Notes: generated by a model from the sequence alone, not told the origin. A stretch of 64,000 nucleotides of DNA from Parelaphostrongylus tenuis (GCA_019055375.1 JAHQIW010002262.1:62001-126000); one strand, 5' to 3'; shown: positions 25,156 to 35,691, counted from the stretch's first letter. A program made the numbers and translations.

Positions 25156-25218
25156 GGGTTCTACCCGACTGACGAGTCTGTAAGGACGAAACACGTGTAT
25201 CGGGCTGTACAAGAGCCC
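25156..25218 (+). ncRNA. Type I hammerhead ribozyme, complete
   Basis: The core is CTGACGA (25169-25175), then GAAA (25188-25191), then the cleavage triplet GTA ending at 25199. Stem II is GTCT/GGAC closed by a GTAA tetraloop (25176-25187). Stem III is two pairs, AC/GT, around loop ACGT (25191-25198). Stem I has an inner part CCCGA/TCGGG (25164-25168 with 25200-25204) and an outer part GGGTTCT/AGAGCCC (25156-25162 with 25212-25218). An asymmetric internal loop separates them, one base on the left and seven on the right. That loop is where natural type I hammerheads make tertiary contacts with the stem II loop. Every invariant core base is present, so self-cleavage after 25199 is expected. Confidence 0.85.
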
Positions 25219-25269
25219 TTACCAGACCACATGACAAGTTGGCCCAAAGAATAATGAAAGAATCTTGTG

Positions 25270-26300
25270 ATTATTTGAATAACATTTTGTGTATCAAAGA
25301 GACGAAGAGTGTTGTAAAGTGCAATACGTCTACAAGTCGTTCGCTTCATGTTCTGTGATAGATGTGTATAATGTAATTTTGACGGAAGAACAAGTGGTCG
25401 TCAAAGTATGTATTATGTTCTCAATCAGCGCTGGCATTGGCGTTGTAAAGCTATTTCTGATTCCATCAGACGAAAGTAACTGCGGCCAATTCGTCTACCG
25501 ACTGTTTGTAAACCGTATTTTGCAGTCAGGCCACGTATAGCTCGATCCGTTGGGTACTACATTCGTAATTTTCTATGCTCCGATATCCGTGTTGTCCTTC
25601 GACTTACCTAAGTTCACTGCCATGGATGCTTTCTCCAATATAAAGCTGTACTTATATGATAAACCTTCTTGATTATTCTTCTTCTCAACCTATTTGATTA
25701 TTCTTACAACTTTGACGATTGCATACTTCACAATATTGTGCGAAGAAGTCATACATAACAGCATGTAAATTGAATGAATTCTTGTAACAGTATACACAAA
25801 TACTCCTGAAGAAACATATGCAATGTACCATAGCATCGTAGAACACAAATTTCTTCATTGACATACAACAGACTGTTTTGTTTTCTATGGGAAAGCAATG
25901 GCTTTGTCTCCATGGAAAATAATCCAGCTAAAGCCCTTTCAGTCTTCAGCTCTATCTTCAGCTAATCTCAAAATCATTTTTAGCGAAAACAAAAGTCTAA
26001 AAAACTAGAAAAACTACAACACTGTCATTCGAGCGTGTCCCGCCGCCAGTCGCCAATCGTGCCGCGCTCCAGACGAATAATCAATGTGGCACCCGAAAGG
26101 TCATACGAGACGTACTAAATTGATACCACCATAAAACTCATCAATTTTCCGTATGCATTGTAAAATAACTAAATTATGAACAATCCTGTAGTTGCAAAAC
26201 TGTAAGAATTCGCATAAGGCTAAGTATGTGAAAAAGGAGGAGAGAATAATTGTTGCCATGTTATCCATCAACTCAGATAAGCTAGCACCCTTCCACATAT
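25270..26300. other. Intergenic DNA, nothing recognised
   Basis: No supported exon or repeat. A plus-strand frame at 25289-25540 has no recognisable content. Confidence 0.35.
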
Positions 26301-26301
26301 A

Positions 26302-26320
26302 CGATTAACTATATATATAT

Positions 26321-26384
<64 letters not shown>

Positions 26385-26390
26385 TATATT
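26302..26390. repeat. TA microsatellite, left of RTE insertion
   Basis: About 80 bp of nearly pure TA repeats, preceded by GATTAAC. The same GATTAAC plus TA run reappears at 26987-27040 on the far side of the RTE fragment. Confidence 0.9.
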
Positions 26391-26399
26391 ACTGTTACT

Positions 26400-26985
26400 G
26401 TAACGAGCGGCTTGGGGAACGTTTAAGAGCATCGAAGATGTAGTGAAGAGGACAAAGAACATCCGACTCCGTGCCCACCTTTTCGACTCGACAATTATCC
26501 CTGCCCTAACGTATGCAGCAGAAACCTGGTCGCTACGTAAGCAGGATGAAAGATCACTTGCCGTTATCGAACGCGCAGTCGAAAGGTCGATGCTAGGAGT
26601 GTCTCGTATTTCGCAAATGAGACAGAGGATCCGAACTTCCGACCTACGTCAACGATCGAAAATCAGAGACGCCGTTCTACACGCCAGGATATCGAAAATA
26701 AGGTGGGCCGGACACGTGATGCGCTTCAACGACAACCGATGGACGAGAGCCGTTACCGACTGGATTCCTCGGGACGTCAAGCGCTCCAAAGGAAGACCAC
26801 TGACCCGTTGGTCCGATTTCTTCACGAAAGCGATGGAAGAAAGATATGATGCTCAGCGAATTCCTAGAGCAAGGAGGACCCACTGGGCTACTCTTGCACG
26901 CGATCGGGAAAAATGGAAGAGTTGCTGGTACCCGCTCGAGTCACTCGACGATCAACGGGACGACAGGTGATACAGGTGATATATA
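26400..26985 (+). mobile_element. 5'-truncated RTE retrotransposon inserted in TA repeat
   Basis: An open frame at 26443-26970 encodes the intact C-terminal 175 residues of an RTE polyprotein: LRAHLFDSTIIPALTYAAET, then RWAGHVMR, a GRPLTRW motif, and the end PLESLDDQRDDR. It aligns with 8460-9030 of the larger RTE copy, starting at AACGAGCGGCTTGG, but has no stops, so it is a younger insertion. Only the region after the polymerase palm is present, the usual result of aborted target-primed reverse transcription. The 3' end carries the family's GTGATACAGGTGAT tail. It is flanked by direct repeats of GATTAAC plus TA repeats. Confidence 0.85.
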
Positions 26986-26991
26986 TAGGAT

Positions 26992-27039
<48 letters not shown>

Positions 27040-27040
27040 C
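26986..27040. repeat. TA microsatellite, right of RTE insertion
   Basis: The sequence ATATAGGATTAACTATATA followed by TA repeats duplicates the sequence left of the RTE fragment. Confidence 0.85.
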
Positions 27041-27049
27041 ACGTGCAAG

Positions 27050-29130
27050 AAATAAGAGGAGGGCTACAATAAGAAGTGTCAACACATTCCCTGGTGTGTT
27101 AATGAGTCAAGAATGAAGAAAGTTATGACAAAATAATGTGCTTTTCATCCGAAGAATTATTAGAAGTTTGAAATGCCTCAAGAGATAGTAAGAAATTCAA
27201 TACCAAAATGCATAGAATCTTACGCAGTTTATGTTTAGAAAGACAACCAATGCAATTTCATGCTTGGAAAAGGTGCAAAGATGAAGGGGAAGGGGTGAAG
27301 AGTATGAGGGTGGACCTTTTGTGCTATCCTAATCCACCGTCCGTTGCTAAGGCGACAATGCGTTAATCGTTGTTTTAAAGCACCGCTTCAAGGCTTCTCG
27401 TTCTCTGGGGGTGACGGCTTAGATGGAAGTACTTTTCAAATCGTTTCTCGAGCCGTGAAATATGGGATAATGAAACTATAACATTCTTAATATGAATTTT
27501 TTTAACTTAACGCGTCCTCACATATACTACGCGGATCACAGCGTCAAATGACGATGATCGAATAATGGATTCGTATACTCGCATCCATCATTCACGAAAG
27601 TTTTCAGAATTTGCGTACTAATTGTGATGCTGATTAATGAGTTTCGTCTTCCATGCTAATCTATCTGAGTACTAATCAGGCGATTTTCTCTGGAGCTTTT
27701 TAAGGGCCGCTGTAAAGTGTTTCACGTAAATTTCTGGAATTATTTTTCATCCGAAAAGGACAGAAGGCTTGATCAGATTGGTGTAGCGGCTAAGCAGGAC
27801 GCACGTTTGGTGAACATCGTTGCTGAACATGCATTATAGCCCAAAAAAAGTGTGCAAAATTTTTTCCCTACTTTCCATTAGAAATCAGGGCTAAACAATG
27901 CACTTCTAAAATCTTATTACGCAACTCAGATGAAAGAAGCAAAGTCTCTCCAGACTAGCGGATGTCAATGCTTGATATTACCTAAGTTCTAAACTGCTTG
28001 ATTCTTTCATTCTTACTCGGATGGCATGTTCTCACGAATTTGCCGCTCTGACCAAATTTCTCATTTGACGCTTTTATCGAGGCAATATGAGTGATTAATT
28101 TGATGCGTAGCATCTTGAGGTTAAGTTTATGTGCTTGAATTGCGGCAGTACTTGACAGATACTGTCCCCACTTTTGCCTACCTGTATCTACGAACAAATC
28201 TAAATACCTTCGTTGAGTGCATACTGTTGAAAATTCATTACACTTTTATGATGGCATTAATTTAGAATTGGAAGACTTTGCTCGAACAATTTTCCCTGAA
28301 CGACACTGAATCTTCGCCTACTGAGTGAGTGGTCCAAAACGTGGCTCAGGCTTCAATTTGTGGCCACATAAAAATACCAGAGTCTCCTCTGTTTTTATTA
28401 ATGAATACCATTTGGTATCTGTTAACTGTTATCTACTGATGGTTCACTCTGATGAAAAATGTTCTCAAGTTAACTCATTTCACCGCTGTTTTTGCAGCTG
28501 GTATATCTCGTTCATAAAAAATTTCTCTGCTTTTTCTTCAGACTTCTATTTGTGTTCTAAAATTTGTGAACATACATAGGCTTGAAACTTTTTGAAAAAA
28601 GCACGAACTTTCTTCGAGATCATAAAAGAGGTGAATCTCACTATTACTGTAACCTATTCATTCAAGTCGATACTCAAAAAATGAGAGTTTGGAGAGGTAG
28701 CGCTTGCTGTAAGGTATGTTGGGTTAAGAAACGATTTATCGACTAACTCTAATGGTGACCCTATGTCAACCATATAGCTTATTGTCGGGAGAACTGTTGG
28801 ATAAACTGGGTGATTGGTATGAATAAGTATCCAAAAAATCTCTTCCTTCGCGCCTTAAGTTGTGTGCGTCTTTAGAAACACATTTTTGAAAGCTTTTCCT
28901 TGATCATTTTCGTGTGGTCAAACTCACTCAGATGTCCCATCAAAGTATTAAGGTGGCGATTCGCTACTGACCTTCTCTCGAAACTCTATTACAACTTCTC
29001 AAGTCACTTAGCAAGAGATTAATCGAGATGTTTGAGCTCCATGATTGTTTACTTCATAATAGAGTCCACAGGGACGTTACAGTGTCTTCTGATTTCCTAC
29101 CTTTCCCTCAGGAACCTATTTATTTCCAGA
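27050..29130. other. Intergenic DNA, nothing recognised
   Basis: No supported gene. Open frames at 27982-28197 (minus) and 28325-28579 (plus) have no recognisable domain or splice context. Confidence 0.4.
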
Positions 29131-29159
29131 TCAAATTTTTTTCATGTTCCTTTCTGCGA

Positions 29160-29476
29160 ATAGATCCTCCGCAATGGCGATAATTCTTGAAAATTATACC
29201 TTTCCTTCAAGTGCTTTATTAAGACCACGCTCAAATTTCAACAAATCCTTCTTTCGATATTTTTGAAGTCATTCTCTTGGGAGCTCTGCTCCCTTGCAGA
29301 GAGTTATCGAAGACGAACGTTTTACACTCTATATCAAGCGAAATTTTCACCTAACACAGAGTGTTTTTCGCACTGGATTGCTCGCTGGTTGGTATTATAA
29401 TCATTTTATACCTTTCCTTAGAGTGCTTTATCAAGACCACGCTCAAATTTCAGAAGATCCTTTCATTATTATTTAA
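29160..29476 (-). mobile_element. Retrozyme-like repeat, minus-strand tandem with ribozyme deleted
   Basis: Read on the minus strand, this starts at AAATAATAATGAAAG (29476) and follows the same spacer as the plus-strand unit: GAGCGTGGTCTT, the AAGGAAAGGTATAA block, GTGTTAGGTG and AGAGCTCCC. After ATCGAAAG (near 29252) the hammerhead and its 3' block are missing and a second unit begins at once (GGATTTGTTGAAATTTGAGC), running to about 29165. The junction has GAAAG on both sides, consistent with deletion at microhomology. Together with the plus-strand copy this makes a head-to-head inverted array. Confidence 0.7.
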
Positions 29477-29757
29477 GTGGAAGGAAAGGTATAATTTGAT
29501 AAAAATACCAGCCAACGAGCAATCGAGTGCGAAAACACTCTGTGTTAGGTGACAATTTTGCTTGACATAGAGTGTAAAACGTCCGTCTTTCATAACTCTC
29601 TATAGAGGAGCAGAGCTCCCGAGAGAATTGACTCCAAAAAGATCGAAAGACGACGGGTTGTGCCCGACTGACGAGTCTGTAAAGACGAAATACGTGTATC
29701 GGGCTGTACAAGAGCCCTTACCAAACCACATGACAAGTTGCCTCAAATAATAATGTA
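29470..29757 (+). mobile_element. Retrozyme-like repeat, plus-strand copy with complete hammerhead
   Basis: From AAGGAAAGGTATAATTTG (near 29472) this copy follows the spacer of the 24.9 kb unit to the ribozyme at 29655-29717 and ends after CAAATAATAATG near 29755. About 145 bp of its left part is an inverted copy of 29279-29424, so the locus can form a long hairpin. There is no coding potential. Confidence 0.75.
29655..29717 (+). ncRNA. Type I hammerhead ribozyme, complete (second copy)
   Basis: The core is CTGACGA (29668-29674), GAAA (29687-29690) and cleavage triplet GTA ending at 29698. Stem II is GTCT/AGAC with a GTAA tetraloop; the closing pair is T-A here and T-G in the other copy. Stem III is AT/GT, with a T-G pair where the other copy has C-G. 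Inner stem I CCCGA/TCGGG is perfect. Outer stem I GGGTTGT/AGAGCCC has one mismatch (G-G). The changes between copies keep pairing in stems II and III, which argues for selection on the fold or very recent activity. Confidence 0.85.
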
Positions 29758-29759
29758 TG

Positions 29760-30635
29760 AATTCTTGAAAAAATCATATGGTATATCATTTTCCACCAAA
29801 GATGATATCTACTATCAACGCATGAAAGGTGCAGAAAATCAATGATTGTGGAAACGTTTTGAAGCACGTTACAATAAACAGATTGAAGATATGTATATAC
29901 GCCTTCAATGGCTGATAACTTCTCCATAAACCTCAATTCCCGGGCGTTGATATCTTTCTTTTTGATGAAGTAGTATACGATTTCAGTTACGAGTAGCTCA
30001 TATAGCTTGTATTTCCCAAATTCATGCAACGGCTACAGAATTATTTGAATTTGAGAACCACTTTTTTCAACTATGTACATGAGGAAGTATAGAAATAACT
30101 AATTAGCAATAATATAGCGATTTTCACATAATTTCTTTGATCAAATAAAGTAGAATTTCTGAAAGCAGGAACTGTTACGAGAGTCTAATTATTATGTTAC
30201 GAGTGAATGTATAAAAACAGAACCATTCTCTCAGTGGGTGTCGCGGTAACATGCACTCTCAGTAAGAGTGAAACAGAGGCTCAACTGCCGCCTGGGGTTG
30301 AAGGTTTTTCATATCTGTCAGCATCATTGGATGTATAATCACATCATCTCAAGACTGTTTTCAAAGCAGTAATCTAAGTAGCTCCTGTAGACTTCAGCGC
30401 GACTGATAATTGAAAACTCGGATACTTGTACGTCAGCATATTGATGTTTAGAATCATATTTTAAAGAATTCTAATGAATATCGCATTCATAGTAGATAAG
30501 AATCTGTCTAATAGACCGTTTTATAGCACTACTGTAAGTTGTAAAAGTTCTGCTTTTTTATTCGTAAGTAAATGCGATGCCAAATGTGAAAACAGTTGCT
30601 TTCGCTGAGTGACGTATTTGTGAAAGAAAAAAAAA
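29760..30635. other. Intergenic DNA, nothing recognised
   Basis: No supported gene; a minus-strand frame at 29718-30029 partly overlaps the repeat and has no recognisable domain. Confidence 0.35.
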
Positions 30636-30639
30636 TGTT

Positions 30640-30930
30640 AATCAGTCCAAATTCTTTCTATTTTGACTGCCACTTCCACTGGTATGATGTTATAATATAC
30701 TCAATATGTGGAGTGCTGTGCAAAACCGTTTGCGTCAGCCGGGATTCGAACCCAGATCTCACTCTTTCCGGGAGCGTATGCTAACCGTTGCACTACCGAC
30801 GCTCGCTTTGCACAGCACTCTTATTTACGCTATAACGCGTTGTCTGGCAAAAGCCAACCGTCGACGTCTGGCGGGACAGCCGCTATCGACATTGAACCCA
30901 CTTGTGTAGATAGGCATTGGATATCGATAA
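30640..30930 (-). mobile_element. tRNA-derived SINE, family A (minus strand)
   Basis: On the minus strand the tRNA-like head reads GTCGGTAGTGCAACGGTTAG (A-box region) and GGTTCGAATCC (B box), ending at CTGACGC near 30740. Upstream are GACGGTTGG-like and TTATAGCGTA-like blocks, and downstream the tail TGGTATATT...ACATCATACCA. The same layout recurs at 31.0, 34.8, 39.1, 39.5, 58.2 and 58.4 kb. The A and B boxes would serve RNA polymerase III. Confidence 0.75.
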
Positions 30931-30934
30931 TCAG

Positions 30935-31065
30935 TCTAAATTCTTTCTATTTTGACTGCCACTAGCAGTGGTATGATGTTATAGTATACCCAATATGTGG
31001 AGTGCTGTGCAAAAACGTTTGCGTCAGCCGGGGTTCGAACCCAGATCTCACTCTTTCCGTTGCAA
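30935..31065 (-). mobile_element. tRNA-derived SINE, family A, truncated (minus strand)
   Basis: Repeats the tail and B-box end of the neighbouring copy (GGGGTTCGAACCC, TGCTGTGCAAAAACG) and breaks off at CTCTTTCCG near 31060. It lies head to tail with the copy at 30640-30930. Confidence 0.7.
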
Positions 31066-31069
31066 AAAA

Positions 31070-34000
31070 ATTGTTGCAAGCTGTAGCGAAAAAATGTCGA
31101 CTATTTAATCACTCACTATTAGTTTTATTGTGACTGTGTCCGTGATAAATAGCTCCCAGCATGGCTTAAAATTTATTCATCGTCCAGGTGATATTTAGCT
31201 ATTGCTAACACATTTTTATATTGACATTTCAGTATTGATATGAAATGAGAAAGGACATATTGATGGATGGGCTTGCAAAATCGGCAATAATGCTTAGATT
31301 TCATTCAATAGATAATTTGGTTGGGCAACGCGGTTATAAAGACTGTCCAATACGTCAACGGCCCAACTTGGCCGAACTCTGGTCTGACTGCGAATCACGC
31401 CCATAAAACTTCTAATCCATCTTGATATCATAGATCGTCATCGAAGTGATATGGAACGTGCTCACTCCTTCCAAGCCACATGGGAGTATCTTAGGGCGGT
31501 TAATCTAAATCTGAGAAGAATTGGCGCGGCCAATAACCAACGGTCAACATAACAAAGACAATATTTTCAGGCAGTAGCCGAACTCACATCCAAAAACTTT
31601 GAAGACCTTCGTGGATAGTGGATGCGAGGAAGCAATTCCAGTATAAAAGTTGGATTTGTACAGCTCGTAATAAATAGTAATAATACCAATATCGATTATT
31701 AATAATATTGATAGTTCAACTATTCAACCACTGTCTATTATTTTTGAAGGCAGAGTACAGTATGGAATACAGCTACAAGATTACTCAGATGCGTGCAAAA
31801 CGACGATCCTGAAGTTGGTCATGATACAGATTAGAATAGAAATAAGACTGTTCATAAAAGCAGTAAATAGCAATTACATAATAAATATTATAACATCAAT
31901 GAATTCGATTGTGATAAAGAGTTTATTGGGTAAGCTTCAGAATAGACTACTTGGAAAGCAACAAATATAATGAAATACTCAATTATAGAACAATTCTCCG
32001 TGACGCTACTTAGAAAACAATGATGTTGAGAAGTAGTTATCTAGACTCTACATGTTGAACATTTTCACCGCTTCAAAGAGATTGAGAAATACTAAATCGT
32101 AAGCACTGATTTCTCTATTTTTTTTTCCATTTTTTGTTAGTTTTCCTCTTCACGTAGTGTTTCCTGTTTAAAGTGTACTTCTTTGTATCAAGTCGACGGC
32201 TTCCCAAGCCACAGAATCTCATAGTGGGTATCTTTCGAAAAAACACCTCACAAATTTCGCATTTTACAAAAATCGTTTTTTGAACGAATCTGTACACCTC
32301 CTTGAGGGCAACAGCAATAGAATACCACGTGAATTATTGCTAGTGATGAGAATGCCAAGCTTCCTGTGTATTTGCACATCAAGGTTCCATTCCAGGCTCA
32401 CATAGTGCACCTTATCGATTCGTTTTGCTTCTGCTTTTGAGCGTTTCTAAAAATAATATAGATCAGAAACAACAGATACCATTAAAATGTAGACTTTTCA
32501 CGTTCGACTTGCAATTGTTTGCGTGCACTTTTGGAATAAGTATAAACAGGAATGTTTTTAGACTACGCATCACGTGATGATCTGGTTAGCATATCGGTAG
32601 AATAACTACAGGCGTAATATTTTAGATTCTAATTTATAGCACAATTTCCTTATAGTAGCTAACACGGTTTTTGGCATTCTACTGATCTCTTCCAAGCCAT
32701 GATTGGACACTATAGGAACTATAAAATTGAAGTCAACCTTGCTATATTTTAACTCCAAAGCTGATTTATTGTTGTTTTTCTCACGTTTTTTCCATAGATA
32801 CTCTATATTTACCATCCACGTCTGAGCTTAGAGCGACAGTTTGCACTTCAGACGTGATCAAAAATTATGCATAAAATATACAGACGATTTCATGATAGTT
32901 ACTATGTTCCCTAAGTCTGGAAAATAGTAAGCGATATGGTCGTTTTTGCCCACAAAAATATTATTGGGATTAGGTGCAAGACTAGTAATCTTGCACATAT
33001 GACAGTCAAAAGATTAGTAAATTAAAGTGGAAACCGATCAATCGTTTCATCTCTTTACGGATATCGCTTGCCCTAATTAGTCAATCCTATTGGCATTACA
33101 TGTTCGTGCTCATCTTTGACAAGAGGATCTAAAACATCAGTGAAAATGCTCCCTGAAATTGTGCTTCTATGCATCCATACAAAAAATCCCATAAGTTCAA
33201 GTCATAGCATATTAACTAGTATCGAGATCTGAACTGTATAGCAGATTAACTAGCCAATGAACTTATCATATATTTCTGTTTTGATTCTCACTACACAATT
33301 TTTAGATTTTTCTTTATCGATCATAGGTTTCCTCGATGATTTCAGCCTCCTGTTCATTCTCAATGAGGATTCAGTCAAAAATTATGCTCTCTTCATACTA
33401 AGCCAGAATATTCAGCGCTGCGAATCTCAATTCTTCTCAAATTGTTGTTCCTTACCTCCTAGCTTCTGCAATTCATTGTGTTTATCCTACGAAATAAAGC
33501 ACAGTAATCAAAGGTGTCCCTGCCATGTACACATAATCATTAGTTCAATTACGCGACAATAGGATATCTAAGCTCTTCTAGGGCCGCCACGATCACCATG
33601 GTGCATCCTTAAGACACCTGATCGACGCTGAATGTTTTATCCACATGGTTTGGAATTAGAAATTTTATAAAGTATGAAGATAACGAAATTGCTCAATAAA
33701 TGTTACAAAACCGCTTATCAAAGATCAATAACATGAAACAATGAATTGCCTAGCAGAGTATATGAAAAAATGGGTGGTATGGTAATTTCTGGCACGGAGG
33801 AACATCGTGAGACGCACGAGATTTCTAGAACATATCTTGCGCTTGGTAAGATTGAGCAGAAACATATACCTAATACTAGCAGACGAAAACTATTGTAATT
33901 ATAGCAACAAAAACTAAGATACGAGCAAAACTTAGAGCCTTATATATGCATAATGTAGTCGAACAGCGACCATATAGTTCCGGGCAACGCTAGCTGATAC

Positions 34001-34085
34001 TACACCATCGAGAACCTCGCATCAAGAACCAGGATCAGACCCCAGTTAAGTAGTGGTTGAAATCATAGTAATAAATCTATTTGCT
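31070..34085. other. Intergenic DNA, nothing firm
   Basis: Around 31420-31620 a plus-strand stretch reads somewhat protein-like (MERAHSFQATWEYLRAVNL, then YFQAVAELTSKNFEDLRG) across one stop, perhaps an old retroelement relic of unknown type. Elsewhere nothing is supported. The frame at 33257-33562 is hydrophobic and AT-driven. Confidence 0.35.
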
Positions 34086-34094
34086 ATCTAATTT

Positions 34095-34430
34095 ATTTCT
34101 ACTAGCAAGACAAAGGATAAAGGATGAAGTTCTCGGCGTTAATCAGTCCCTGAGGGACGCGCCGTGTTTTTCTTCTTCCATTTTTGGCTTCGTTTGAGGT
34201 TACTGAATGAATATCTATCTGCTCTTTATAGTGATATGGTAGCTCCCCGCTTTATCGAGTTAGTGGTGCTTATCCTCTCAAACAAGTTTGGTATCAATTT
34301 AATGACCCCAGAGGGATGGAGAGCTTGGTGAGCCATGGGCGCGATATCGACCCATCGATCTTGTGTGTAACGCAGAGCGCCTCTAAGCACTACGCCACAT
34401 GCACTCGCAGTAGCAAGATATGACATATAG
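34095..34430 (-). mobile_element. tRNA-derived SINE, family B (minus strand)
   Basis: On the minus strand it begins with a tRNA-like head (GTGGCGTAGTGCTTAGAGGC, then a B-box-like region after CACAAGATCGATGGG) and runs to a tail with CAGGGACTGATTAACGCCGA and ATCCTTTATCC. Four further copies occur at 42.8, 55.2, 60.2 and 61.9 kb. The consistent tail ATCCTTTATCCTTT is a family signature. Confidence 0.7.
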
Positions 34431-34699
34431 CCACGATAATATGAGAAACGAGCAACTTGGAACGTGATGTATGCGCAATGGACTCAGACCGCAGATAGTT
34501 ATAGTCGCTGTTCACTCCGTTACACTCATAACAGATTTCGATTTTTGATGGTATCTCACCATTTTTGTGGGCGTAAATAACCTACCATTAGAAATGATAA
34601 ATAGTAAATAGAGTTAATACTGTGTTTAGTCGCGAAAATATTGAGATTGATATGTATCACTTTTTACTTGACTCACTTTACTCACTCACTCTATCACTT

Positions 34700-34995
34700 C
34701 ACTAATCACTTATCACCAATATCTGACAGCATGAGTGGATTCAATGTCGGCAATGACTGCCCACGCCAGACTGCTGACGGTTGGCTGCTGACAGATAGGC
34801 TCGTTGTAGCGTAGAAAAAAAAGTGGTGCCAAAACAGACGTCGGTAGTGCAACGGTTCAGAATGCGTATACGATAGGGCGTAATGTGGGTTCGAATCCCA
34901 GCTTAGGCAAACGTTTTTGCGCACCACTGTACATCATTGGTATATTGTAACATCACACCACTGCTAAAAACGATCATGAAATTGAATTCTGACTT
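34700..34995 (+). mobile_element. tRNA-derived SINE, family A (plus strand)
   Basis: GACGGTTGGCTGCTGACAG and TTGTAGCGTAGA blocks precede the tRNA-like head at 34840-34910, with GTCGGTAGTGCAACGGTTCA and the B box GGGTTCGAATCCC. The tail GGTATATTGTAACATCACAC follows. It matches the other family A copies throughout its length. Confidence 0.75.
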
Positions 34996-35139
34996 ATCAC
35001 TTTATTTCAACCGTCTCACAGCCTTTATTTCCACGGTGCGGATTCCCGAATTTCTATCATTCATTTCATTTTCCTCTTCTTCTTGAACGTTCTAGAATAC
35101 TGTGTGAGCACGGCTTCATGCAATCTTGAGAATAGTCTG

Positions 35140-35255
35140 GCTGAGGCGTTTCAAAGAGTGTTGGTGTTGCCGGAGATGGGTGAGAGTGAGGATCAGCCTC
35201 GCACCGCGTCGTGACGAACATCGCAACCACTTGGCCACCGCTGCACTCTCGCTCG
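35140..35255 (-). repeat. tRNA-like SINE fragment, family C
   Basis: On the minus strand GTGGCCAAGTGGTTGCGATG followed by TTCGTCACGACGCGG resembles the box A half of a leucine- or serine-type tRNA. Related pieces lie at 38.5, 48.97 and 60.87 kb. It sits in the GC-rich region upstream of ipp-5. Confidence 0.45.
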
Positions 35256-35690
35256 TCTGTCTATATGTACCATTGTGCTATGCAAATCATTCACTGACGG
35301 ATCCATACGGATACGAACACGTGTCGCTCTACGGTGATCAAATCGACAACGCAACATTCTCTCCCGCATGCTCTCGTCCCACGACCAAGAGGGCAGTGCC
35401 GCCGACGAGCGCGAGAGAGCGCCACCGTGGGTGGCGGCCGCCTCCTCCCCCCCCCCCCACTTATGCAGCTGTGCGTGTGTCTGTGCGTGCTGTCGTTGTC
35501 CGTCTCTGTCGTCGTTCTCGTTACCGATCAATAGGTTGTTAGCTTGAATTGTCTATCCCACCGCTCTTGTAAATCGATCGATAATAGCTGTTGATTGGTG
35601 ATGCGACGAGCAGGCGTGTACACTGAGGAACTACGTTGCAGGCCATCACGTCGGCCAGCTGACTGCCCTCATTCACTCGAAATCACTCAC
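35200..35690 (+). promoter_or_regulatory. GC-rich upstream region of ipp-5, presumed promoter or 5' UTR
   Basis: This ~450 bp is distinctly richer in G+C than its surroundings, with a C-run at about 35443-35458 and short GT-rich runs. It ends at the ipp-5 start codon. The position suggests a promoter or leader. A TTGCAG at about 35634-35639 could be a splice-leader acceptor, but I cannot decide this from sequence. Confidence 0.4.
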
Positions 35691-35691
35691 T

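Larger units (their letters stand above)
24857..25262 (+). mobile_element. Retrozyme-like tandem repeat, 320 bp unit with hammerhead ribozymes
   Basis: A partial hammerhead at 24857-24898 is followed by a spacer and a complete hammerhead at 25156-25218; matching positions are 320 bp apart, a head-to-tail repeat. The shared parts include TCTGTAAGGACGAAACACG, the CGGGCTG..C AAGAGCCCTTAC stem, and a trailing CCAGACCACATGACAAG block. Both this copy and the one at 29.7 kb lose similarity just after AATAATGAA, which suggests a defined end. Units of 170-400 nt carrying a type I hammerhead in tandem are the structure described for retrozymes in plants and animals, whose RNA self-cleaves to unit length and circularises. 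No protein is encoded. The 5' unit is truncated inside the ribozyme core. Confidence 0.75.
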
